A DNA stretch of 12,101 bases from CAVWCW01 sp965365625 (GTDB lineage Bacteria > Pseudomonadota > Gammaproteobacteria > Chromatiales > Chromatiaceae), in contig CBDUCL010000073.1 of the NCBI GenBank assembly GCA_965365625.1, positions 1-12,101 of the forward strand. Direction: 5' to 3'. Position 1 is the first letter of the stretch. Each line of letters begins with the position of its first letter. The notes beneath the pieces were generated by a model. That model did no database searches. It was given only the letters and a program-made list of their open reading frames with translations, and had not been told where the DNA came from. A program made the position numbers and the translations under genes. Shown piece by piece: positions 1 through 6,615 of this stretch.

Positions 1-29
1 ATCATCTGGCTACCATAAGCTCGGATTTG

Positions 30-54
30 GCGGGAATTATCCCCGCTTCGGGGA
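30..54 (-). other. Two overlapping, mutually exclusive hairpins at the operon 3' end
   Basis: Hairpin A (40-54) has a 6-bp stem and 3-base loop and covers the last codons of the triple kinase, directly before its TAA. Hairpin B (30-46) has a 5-bp stem (GCGGG and CCCGC on the plus strand) and spans the stop codon. They share 40-46, so only one can form. No U run follows, so intrinsic termination is not well supported; RNA end protection or nothing at all are alternatives. Confidence 0.3.
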
Positions 55-2250
55 CGGCGCGCCAATCGGCGCCAGCAGTTCGGCGAACAGCCTGTCCAAT
101 TCCGGGTCCTCGGCCCAGTTGCGGGCGAAGCGCGCCAGGTCCCGGCGCCAGGCGCGGGCGAAGCCCCGGCCCGGGTAGTGGCGCAGGGCGTCCAGATCGA
201 TCAGGGCCGGACCGTCCGGGCCGATCAGGAAATTGGTCGCCTTGAGGTCGCCGTGCACCAGGCGCTCGGCCTTGAGCTGGACCAGCAGCCTAGCGATACG
301 GGCAGCCATCGCCTGTTTGGCGGCCCAATCCACCGCCGGGTCGCCAAACCAGCTCAGGGCATTCGGCCCCGGCAGGTACTCGCTGACATAGTAGGCCAGC
401 GGCCGCCACCGGCCCCGGCGCAGCCGCACCAGAGCCACCGGCCGGGGGGTGGCGATACCGAGGAACCCCAACCGCTGCGCCGCTTCCCAGGAGGCAAAGG
501 CGCGGCCCCGGCGCAGGCTCAGCTTGAGGCCGTGCCAGGGATTCTTGACATTGTAGCGCTTGATCACCAGCCGGCGCTCCCCGGCCTGGGCGGCCCAGAC
601 GGTGCAGGTATTGCCGTTCTTGAGCGCCCGCTCGGGCCCGGGAAAGCTCGCATCCGGGTCCGCCAGCAGGTTGCGCAGGGCCTCGTTTTCCAGACTCCGT
701 TCCAGGATCTGCAGCCCATAGGGGTGCTCCCGGCGCTCGAAGCGGGTGCAATCGCGCCACAGCTTGCCCCGGAATGCCCGCCAGCGGCGCTCCCGGGCCG
801 CCGCCACTCGCTGGCCCAGGTCGCCGGGCCCAGGGTCAGGCCAGCCGCGAGCACTCCGATAGGCAGCTTCCAGCTCCCGGCTCCAGACGTCGAATTCCGG
901 GGCCAGTTGGGCCAGCAGCAGGGCCAGGTTGTCCAGACAGACCGTCTCCCTCAGGCCCTGGGATCCGATCCGCACCCCGGCCCCGTCCAGGGTGTAGAGC
1001 TCGTCGCCAGCGAGCAGGAAGTTGTCCAGGTGCGGATCCCCATGGACTAGGCCGGCGGCGTGCTGGCGCGCCAGCAGCGCGACCAGCCGCCCGAGCCAGC
1101 GACGCCGCGACACCGGGTCCCAGCCCGGCCAGGCCTCCGCCAGGCTTTGGGCCGGCTCGATGGGGGTCAATAGCACCAGGGGCCATTGCTCGGTTGCGGT
1201 CTCCCCGGCATACAGCAGGCCGGGGGCCGGGATCCCCGCCGCGGCCAGGGCCCGCAGGCCGTCCAGCTCCCGGCGCTGGTGCACCCGGGCGCGTTTGCGG
1301 TCGAGGAACAGTTTGGCGTAGACCGCCTGCCCTCGCCATTCGGCACGGCCTACCCAACGCTTGCCGGGCAGCACCCGCACCGGCTGCAGTGCGGTCAAGG
1401 CGCCAACGTCGTCCGCCAGCGCAATGCGCTGCGGCCAGCCGGCCGGCGGCGGCCGCGTGCGGTCCAGGGCCAGAGCCCGCTTGTGCACCGCTTGCCAGAA
1501 GTCGGCCCGCTCCCTCAGCTCGGCCCGCAGTCCGCCCTCGCCATAGGCACGAACGAAGCGCAACAGGTCGCGCCGGGTCAGCCCAATCTGCATCGCCGAG
1601 AACCAGAGCGAGCCGATGTCCTTGACCCGCCAGCGCTTCGGGGTGTGGCGGCGCAGCTGCACCCGGTGCAGGTCGATCAGGGGCAGGCGCAGGCTGGCGG
1701 GGTCGCCGTCCCAGGGCCGGCGCAATAGAAAATGGCACAGGTAGTAGTCCCGGTGGTTGACGCCGTTGGCGTGCAGCTGTTGCGAGATCCGGGCCAGGCG
1801 CCCGATCAGCGCCCACTTCAAGCCCGGCGGCGGCGGATGCTGGGGCCAATCGGCGCAGTAGTCCTCCAGACTGACGCTGTCGGTCAGCTCTTCGGTGATG
1901 ACGAAGGAACGCAACCGAGCCGGGCTCAGGCCAGTACGACCGCAGCCGGCCAGAGCCATGGTCTCCACCCCCAGGGCCTCGAGCCGGCGGATGGCACGCC
2001 ATTCGTGCATGGCCCCGAGCACCGGCAGGCGCAGAGCAAGGAGGTTCTTGGCGATCTCGCCCCAGCCTACGCCCCAGTGCAGCTTGAGGAACCAGCCCCG
2101 GCCCCCGGCCTCGAAGCGCAGGGTGCGGCGGTTGACCCCGGCGGGCTCCCGATAGATGCGACCCGGGAGATTGAAGATGCGGGCCATGTCGGGCCGCCCG
2201 CCCAGGGCCTGGCTCAGCGCCCGTTCCAACTCGGGCGCCAACCAGATCAA
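37..2250 (-). CDS. waaP: Triple-domain lipopolysaccharide core kinase (WaaP fused to two more kinase-like domains)
   Basis: Probable cytoplasmic kinase that phosphorylates inner-core heptose of lipopolysaccharide. Residues 1-270 look like WaaP/RfaP (family about 265 residues): Lys56 in WFLKLH, HRD-type Asp168 in NHRDYYLCHFLL, metal-binding Asp193 in IDLHR. Residues about 281-545 form a second kinase-like domain: Lys313 in VYAKLF, Asp405 in VHGDPHLDNF, Asp422 in LDGAG. Residues about 546-737 form a third: Lys564 in VIKRYN, Asp668 in VHGDLKATNF, Asp685 in IDLD. No stop interrupts the frame. As I recall, Pseudomonas encodes WaaP and a separate protein of about 475 residues with the later domains, so this resembles a fusion of neighbours. 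The frame opens further upstream (2352), but a TTG at 2250 overlapping the waaG stop, with GGAGG 8 nt before it, places the protein start exactly where WaaP homology begins. Domain 1 is a confident call. The substrates of domains 2 and 3 are unknown; they could act on other core heptoses. Confidence 0.88.
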   Translation of the reverse strand: MIWLAPELERALSQALGGRPDMARIFNLPGRIYREPAGVNRRTLRFEAGGRGWFLKLHWGVGWGEIAKNLLALRLPVLGAMHEWRAIRRLEALGVETMALAGCGRTGLSPARLRSFVITEELTDSVSLEDYCADWPQHPPPPGLKWALIGRLARISQQLHANGVNHRDYYLCHFLLRRPWDGDPASLRLPLIDLHRVQLRRHTPKRWRVKDIGSLWFSAMQIGLTRRDLLRFVRAYGEGGLRAELRERADFWQAVHKRALALDRTRPPPAGWPQRIALADDVGALTALQPVRVLPGKRWVGRAEWRGQAVYAKLFLDRKRARVHQRRELDGLRALAAAGIPAPGLLYAGETATEQWPLVLLTPIEPAQSLAEAWPGWDPVSRRRWLGRLVALLARQHAAGLVHGDPHLDNFLLAGDELYTLDGAGVRIGSQGLRETVCLDNLALLLAQLAPEFDVWSRELEAAYRSARGWPDPGPGDLGQRVAAARERRWRAFRGKLWRDCTRFERREHPYGLQILERSLENEALRNLLADPDASFPGPERALKNGNTCTVWAAQAGERRLVIKRYNVKNPWHGLKLSLRRGRAFASWEAAQRLGFLGIATPRPVALVRLRRGRWRPLAYYVSEYLPGPNALSWFGDPAVDWAAKQAMAARIARLLVQLKAERLVHGDLKATNFLIGPDGPALIDLDALRHYPGRGFARAWRRDLARFARNWAEDPELDRLFAELLAPIGAPSPKRG

Positions 2251-3377
2251 AGCGCCAGCCTCCGCACCGTATCCACAATGATCTCCGCGGCCAGCTCGGG
2301 CATGCGGTAGAGGTCCTCCCGGCGGCCGTATTCGATGCCATTGCGCGACCACTGCTCGCGGTCCCGGGAAGTGAGCATCGCCGCCAGGTCCCGGGCCAGC
2401 TGGCCCTGGTCGAAGGGCGACCGCACCACCCGCCCGGCCTGCGCGCGCTCGACGTGGAAGGCATAGCCGCAGCTGGCGGTGGTAAGCACCGGCAGTCCGG
2501 AGACCAGGGCCTCCAGCAGCACGGTGCCGGTGTTCTCGTAGTAGGCCGGGTGCAGCAGCAGGTCGGCGCCGAGCAGGAAGCGCGGCACGTCGTCGCGGCC
2601 GGGAAAGATGCGGAAACGGTCCTCCAGGCCCAGGCGCCGGGCCAGCTTCAAAAACGGGGCTGGATTGTCCTGGCCGATGACGAACAGCCGGGTGCGCTGG
2701 AGCAGGTCTTCGGGCAGCACTGCCATGGCCTTGAGGCTGCGGTCCAGGCCCTTGGTGCGGAAACCGGAGCCGACGCTGAGCAGCAGCAGGTCCCGATCGC
2801 CGAGGCCGAACTCGCCGCGGAACTCGGCCCTTTGCGCGGCGGCGTCCGGCGGCGCCATGCGGTCCCGGGAGATGCCTGGCGGCAGCAGGTGCACCCGCTC
2901 GCGCGGGGTACGATAGAGGCGGCTATAGACCTGTAGCTGCTGGGGCGAAATCATCAGGATGCGAGTGCGGCTGGCGGGGGCAAACACTGCCGCCTCGTAG
3001 GCCAGGAACACCCGGTTGCGGGCCCCCAGCCGGGTCAGCCAGTTCTTTTCCCGCAGCCATTTTTCGCGGAAGCAGGGATCGGCGGCATAGTAGAGATCGA
3101 GCCCCGGGAGCTTGTTGAAGCCCACCACCCCCTCGATATCGTCGCGCTCCAGCAACGCTTGCAGTGCCCGATAGAAGGCCTGGTAGCGGGCATGATTGGT
3201 CAGGCGCTGGAGCTGCAGCGTCTCGACCTGGATACCCTCGGGCACCTCGCCCTGCCAGCTCAGGCAGTAGACCCGCACCTCGTGGCCGCGGTCACGGCAG
3301 GCCAGGGCGATGCGCAGCATGTCCCGCTGCAAGCCGCCGAAAGGGAAATACTTGAAAAGGACAAAGCCCATGCGCAT
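2247..3377 (-). CDS. waaG: Lipopolysaccharide core glycosyltransferase family 4 (WaaG-like)
   Basis: Cytoplasmic, membrane-associated glycosyltransferase that adds the first hexose to heptose II of the lipopolysaccharide core. The 376-residue product matches the usual WaaG length (about 373). It starts MRMGFVLFKYFPFGGLQRDM, which is the WaaG N-terminus with the GGLQRD acceptor-side motif. The nucleotide-sugar side has SVGSGFRTKGLDRS (about residues 201-214) and the GT4 E-x7-E motif at Glu281 and Glu289 in ENTGTVLLE. The frame is open for 35 further codons upstream, but those lie inside waaC and are not WaaG-like, so ATG 3377 (or ATG 3371) is preferred. The waaC stop is 5 nt upstream, and the downstream kinase start overlaps this stop, so translation is probably coupled. 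The transferred sugar (glucose, galactosamine or other) cannot be read from the sequence. Confidence 0.93.
   Translation of the reverse strand: MRMGFVLFKYFPFGGLQRDMLRIALACRDRGHEVRVYCLSWQGEVPEGIQVETLQLQRLTNHARYQAFYRALQALLERDDIEGVVGFNKLPGLDLYYAADPCFREKWLREKNWLTRLGARNRVFLAYEAAVFAPASRTRILMISPQQLQVYSRLYRTPRERVHLLPPGISRDRMAPPDAAAQRAEFRGEFGLGDRDLLLLSVGSGFRTKGLDRSLKAMAVLPEDLLQRTRLFVIGQDNPAPFLKLARRLGLEDRFRIFPGRDDVPRFLLGADLLLHPAYYENTGTVLLEALVSGLPVLTTASCGYAFHVERAQAGRVVRSPFDQGQLARDLAAMLTSRDREQWSRNGIEYGRREDLYRMPELAAEIIVDTVRRLAL
2259..2263 (-). promoter_or_regulatory. Ribosome binding site that decides the TTG start of the triple kinase
   Basis: The minus strand reads GGAGG here, followed by 8 nt and then TTG at 2250-2248. 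The TTG shares two bases with the waaG stop TGA (2249-2247), giving a TTGA overlap typical of translational coupling. The 34 codons upstream in the open frame lie inside waaG and do not resemble WaaP. Confidence 0.75.
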
Positions 3378-3382
3378 GGCGT

Positions 3383-4405
3383 TCAGGTCCGTAACAGGGG
3401 TTGCAGCGTTTGCCAAACCAGGGCCGGCGGCAGGCTCGCATAGCAGGCCGGCTCGACCTGGGTGTCGCCGGTGAAGGCGCAACTGCGCTTGAGGCAGGGG
3501 GCACAGGGGAAGTCCGCCAGCAGGTGCGCCTGGCCGGGACCTCGGGTACCGGTAAGCTCCGGGCGGGTGGCCCCATACAGGGTCACTGCTGGCACCTCGA
3601 GGGCGGCGGCCAGGTGGCAGAGGCCGGTGTCCGCCCCCACCACCCCGGCGGCGGCCGCCAGCTCGGCGGCCATCTCCGACAGGTTCAGGCGCGGCAGCAC
3701 CCGGGCCCCCGGTGCGGCGGCGGCCAACCGCTCCGCCCGTGCCATCTCCCGGGCATTGCCCCAGGGCAGGCGGACCTGGTAGCCGGCAGCGCTGGCCAGC
3801 TGAGTCAGCTCACGCCAGTAGTCCTCGGGCCAGTGCTTGGTGGCCCAGGTGGTACCGTGCAGAAACAGCAGCCGCGGCTCCACCGCCGTCTGGGAAGGCA
3901 ACAGCGGGCGCAACCCGTAGTCGGGCTCGCCGTCCGGACAATCGTAGCCCAGGGCCTGGGCGAACAGCTGGCGGTTGCGTTCGATGGCGTGCTGCCCCCG
4001 GGGCACCGAAATGCGCTCCTGGTAGGCCAGCGCCGACAGGGGCTCTCGAGCCGAGCGGCGGTCGAGCCCAACCCGGTGCCCACGCGCCAGGCGCGCCACC
4101 AAGGCGCTCTTGAGCAGCAGGCCCTGGGCATCCAGAACCCGGTCGTAGCGGAGCCGGCGCAGCGAGGCCAGAAACTCCTTCGGCTCGCCGCCCAGCAGGG
4201 AGCGCAGCGGGCGCCGGCGCCAGCGCCGCAGGGCGATCGGAATCACCCAGCGCACCGCCGGGTGCCAGGACGGAATCTCGCTGAAGTTCTCCTCCACCAC
4301 CCAGTCCACCCGCAGCTCGGGCATTGCGCGAGCGGCATCGGTGAGCGCCGGCAGGGTATGCACCAGATCGCCGAGGGACGAGGTCTTGATCAGCAGGACC
4401 TTCAC
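3383..4405 (-). CDS. waaC: Lipopolysaccharide heptosyltransferase I
   Basis: GT9-family transferase that adds the first L-glycero-D-manno-heptose from ADP-heptose to Kdo2-lipid A on the cytoplasmic face of the inner membrane. The 340-residue product begins MKVLLIKTSSLGDLVHTLPA, with Asp13 at the position of the catalytic Asp in E. coli WaaC. The ADP-heptose side shows LHGTTWATKHWPEDYW and GADTGLCHLAAAL (Asp259). The start is GTG at 4405, overlapping the waaF stop as GTGA, with GAGGTGG a few bases upstream. A C-terminal Cys cluster (Cys301, 304, 309, 321) is present. It sits between waaF and waaG, the standard core-heptose gene order. The start context and TSSLGD motif separate it from the GPSWVGD type of WaaF. 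Confidence 0.94.
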   Translation of the reverse strand: MKVLLIKTSSLGDLVHTLPALTDAARAMPELRVDWVVEENFSEIPSWHPAVRWVIPIALRRWRRRPLRSLLGGEPKEFLASLRRLRYDRVLDAQGLLLKSALVARLARGHRVGLDRRSAREPLSALAYQERISVPRGQHAIERNRQLFAQALGYDCPDGEPDYGLRPLLPSQTAVEPRLLFLHGTTWATKHWPEDYWRELTQLASAAGYQVRLPWGNAREMARAERLAAAAPGARVLPRLNLSEMAAELAAAAGVVGADTGLCHLAAALEVPAVTLYGATRPELTGTRGPGQAHLLADFPCAPCLKRSCAFTGDTQVEPACYASLPPALVWQTLQPLLRT

Positions 4406-5421
4406 GCCGCCACCTCATCCAAGAGTGCGTCCACCCGCTCCGGCCCGATATCCCGCAGACAGCGCAGGTGGCCAAGGGGGCATTCGCGCTGGAAACAGGG
4501 GCTGCACTCCAGGCCCAGGGACAGCACCCGAGCGCGCGGGCTGAGCGGCGGGGTGAAACCCGGATCGGAAGATCCGTAGACCGCCACCAGGGGCCGCTCC
4601 AGGGCCGCGGCCACATGCATCAACCCAGAGTCATTGCTGACCACCGCGGCGGCCAGGGACAGCAGGTCCACCGCCTGGCCTAGACTGGTGGCCCCGGCCA
4701 GGTCGCGGCAACCGCCGCCGGCGGCGGCATCGACCTGGGCGCAGACATTGCGATCGTTGCCGGAGCCGAACAGCCAGACCTCCCAGCCCGCGGCCCGGCG
4801 GGCAGCGGCGAGTCGGCCATAGTACTCCGCAGGCCACTGCTTGGCCGGGCCGTATTCGGCCCCGGGGCAGAGCGCCAGCAGGGGCGCGCGGGGAGGCTCC
4901 AGGCCGAGCTCGGCCAGGGCACGCCGGCGCGACGCGGGCTCCACCGCCAGGCGCGGCGGGGGGATCTCCGGCAGCGGGGCATCCGGGTCCAGACCCAGGG
5001 CGACAAAGCGTTGCACCGTCATCTTCAGGCGCCGCTTATCCAACCGCCGCAGGTCGTTGAGCAGGCCGTAGCGCTGCTCGCCGACCCACCCGGTGCGGCG
5101 CGGAACACGGGCGGCGAAGGGGACCAGGGCGGACTTGAGGGAATTGGGCAGCAGGATCGCCTGGTCGTAAGCCCGCGGGCGCAGGCTGCGCCCCAGGCGC
5201 CAGCGCGCCCGCAGGCCGAGCTGGCCGTGGCCCAGGGGCATGGAGATCGCGGCGGAGACCTCGGGCATTCGCTCCAACAGGGGGCGACTCCATTCCGGGG
5301 CCAGCACGTCGATTCCCAGCTCCGGCTCCCGCTGCCGCAGGACCTGAAACAGGCTCTGGGCCATCACCATATCGCCGACCCAGGAGGGGCCGACCACCAG
5401 CAGGCGCCGGGGCTCAGTCAC
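4402..5421 (-). CDS. waaF: Lipopolysaccharide heptosyltransferase II
   Basis: GT9-family enzyme that transfers the second heptose from ADP-heptose to heptose I of the inner core. The 339-residue product carries the WaaF signature GPSWVGDMVMAQSLFQ (residues 11-26, Asp17 matching the catalytic Asp), RTGWVGEQRYGLLND, CPGAEYGPAKQWP, and SNDSGLMHVAAALERPLVAVYG with Asp264. These agree closely with E. coli WaaF. The C-terminus has a Cys cluster, C-x2-C-x4-C-x6-C at Cys306-321, which the E. coli protein lacks as I recall it. The start is GTG at 5421, chosen because homology begins within a few residues; no strong Shine-Dalgarno is visible, and a 7-bp inverted repeat lies just upstream. The 3' end overlaps waaC by 4 nt. 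Confidence 0.95.
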   Translation of the reverse strand: MTEPRRLLVVGPSWVGDMVMAQSLFQVLRQREPELGIDVLAPEWSRPLLERMPEVSAAISMPLGHGQLGLRARWRLGRSLRPRAYDQAILLPNSLKSALVPFAARVPRRTGWVGEQRYGLLNDLRRLDKRRLKMTVQRFVALGLDPDAPLPEIPPPRLAVEPASRRRALAELGLEPPRAPLLALCPGAEYGPAKQWPAEYYGRLAAARRAAGWEVWLFGSGNDRNVCAQVDAAAGGGCRDLAGATSLGQAVDLLSLAAAVVSNDSGLMHVAAALERPLVAVYGSSDPGFTPPLSPRARVLSLGLECSPCFQRECPLGHLRCLRDIGPERVDALLDEVAA

Positions 5422-5432
5422 GGGTCGCCACA

Positions 5433-5449
5433 GCCCGCCGCCGGCGGGC
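5433..5449. repeat. Perfect GC inverted repeat in the leader of waaF
   Basis: Two 7-base arms (GCCCGCC and GGCGGGC) flank a 3-base loop in the 30-bp gap between the zinc-finger gene stop and the waaF GTG. There is no T run on either side, so it does not look like an intrinsic terminator. It ends 11 bases before the start codon and could hinder ribosome binding or stabilise the downstream message; that role is inference. Confidence 0.6.
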
Positions 5450-5451
5450 GT

Positions 5452-5649
5452 TCAATCTTCGAGTTCGAACTCGGCCCCGCAATAGGGGCAGACCGCATGG
5501 CCGCTCTGCTCGATCGGCAGGTAGACCCGCGGATGCATGTTCCACAGTTCCATCTCCGGGGTCGGACAGCTCAGCGGCAGGTCCTTGCGGCTGACGCTGT
5601 ATTTCTTGGCGCCTGTATCGGCGCCCGGCTTGGCCGATTGCTCCGCCAT
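5452..5649 (-). CDS. Small zinc-finger protein, zf-CHCC family
   Basis: A 65-residue protein with a lysine- and alanine-containing N-terminus followed by a compact metal site: Cys28, His39, Cys54 and Cys57, the last pair in CPYCG. This C-x10-H-x14-C-x2-C layout fits the zf-CHCC family, related to the zinc-binding part of the mitochondrial complex I subunit NDUFS6; length is typical of the bacterial members. The bacterial role is not established, as far as I know. ATG at 5649 is preceded by AGGAG with 6-nt spacing, a strong signal, so it is translated. It lies 21 bp after ilvE and 30 bp before waaF. No signal peptide or membrane segment is seen, so it is probably cytoplasmic. Confidence 0.88.
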   Translation of the reverse strand: MAEQSAKPGADTGAKKYSVSRKDLPLSCPTPEMELWNMHPRVYLPIEQSGHAVCPYCGAEFELED

Positions 5650-5670
5650 CTCTTTCTCCTCACAGGGGAT

Positions 5671-6594
5671 CTAAACGAATGTAAGCCAGTGCGGGTTTTC
5701 TGACCGCCGGCCATGCACCTGGTCGAAATACATCGATTGCAGGCGCTCGGTGATCGGCCCACGGTCGCCGCTGCCGATGGCCCGGCCGTCGACCTCGCGG
5801 ATCGGCGTGACCTCGGCGGCGGTGCCGGTAAAGAAGGCCTCGTCGGCGACATAGACCTCGTCTCGGGTGATGCGCTTTTCCACCACCGGGATGCCGAGTT
5901 CTGCACACAGGGAGATCACGGTCTTGCGGGTGATGCCGTCCAGGGCCGAGGTCAGGTCCGGGGTGTAGACCACGCCCTCGCGCACCAAGAAAACGTTCTC
6001 GCCGCTGCCTTCCATGACGAAACCCTGGTTGTCCAGCAGCAGGGCCTCGTCATAGCCGCACTCGAGGGCCTCCTGCAGCGCCAGCATGGAGTTCATGTAG
6101 TTGCCATTGGCCTTGGCCTTGCACATGGTGATATTGACGTGGTGGCGGGTGAACGAAGAGACGCGGATGCGGATGCCGTGCTCCATCGCCTCGTCGCCCA
6201 GGTAGGCGCCCCAGGACCAGGCTGCCACCATAACGTGCACCCGCAGGTTGTCGGCGCGCAGCCCCATGCCCTCGGAGCCGTAAAACGCCATCGGCCGGAT
6301 ATATCCACTGCTGAGTCCATTCTCGCGCACCACCGTCTTGTGGGCCTGATTGATCGTCTCCTTGTCGAAGGGCATCGGCATGCGCAGGATATGGGCCGAA
6401 TTGAACAGCCGGTCGGTGTGCTCCTCAAGCCGGAAGATGGCGGTCCCCCGATCGGTCTGATAGGCGCGCACTCCCTCGAACACCCCCATGCCATAATGCA
6501 GGGTGTGGGTGAGCACATGCACCTTGGCGTCGCGCCAGGGCACGAGTTCGCCGTCCAGCCAGATCACCCCGTCACGGTCCGCCATCGTCGACAT
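5671..6594 (-). CDS. ilvE: Branched-chain amino acid aminotransferase
   Basis: Fold-type IV, PLP-dependent transaminase for the last step of leucine, isoleucine and valine synthesis, with glutamate as amino donor; cytoplasmic. The 307-residue product (E. coli about 309) has the expected landmarks: VHVLTHTLHYGMGVFEG near the N-terminus, the PLP lysine Lys161 in AKANGNYMNS, Glu195 in MEGSGENVF, GITRKT (220-225) and GTAAEVTP (257-264). ATG 6594 has GGGAG 6 nt upstream, and a second ATG three codons in could also serve. It lies 21 bp after glnE and 21 bp before the zinc-finger gene. D-amino-acid transaminase and aminodeoxychorismate lyase share the fold, but the size and KANGNY and EGSGEN motifs favour IlvE. 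Confidence 0.96.
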   Translation of the reverse strand: MSTMADRDGVIWLDGELVPWRDAKVHVLTHTLHYGMGVFEGVRAYQTDRGTAIFRLEEHTDRLFNSAHILRMPMPFDKETINQAHKTVVRENGLSSGYIRPMAFYGSEGMGLRADNLRVHVMVAAWSWGAYLGDEAMEHGIRIRVSSFTRHHVNITMCKAKANGNYMNSMLALQEALECGYDEALLLDNQGFVMEGSGENVFLVREGVVYTPDLTSALDGITRKTVISLCAELGIPVVEKRITRDEVYVADEAFFTGTAAEVTPIREVDGRAIGSGDRGPITERLQSMYFDQVHGRRSENPHWLTFV

Positions 6595-6615
6595 CGGTTT
6601 CTCCCGAAAGGTTGT

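Noticed and set aside
1..36. A possible further minus-strand gene after the triple kinase
   Set aside because: Only 36 bases remain; an ATG there reaches a stop after a few codons and another touches the edge, so no gene can be supported.
836..2464. A 542-codon open frame on the minus strand overlapping the triple kinase and waaG in another phase
   Set aside because: Its translation is Pro/Arg/Gly/Ala-rich with no motif, while the other phase carries intact kinase motifs throughout.
3378..3482. A 35-codon N-terminal extension of WaaG
   Set aside because: It overlaps the end of waaC, and WaaG homology starts at MRMGFVLFKYFPFGG.
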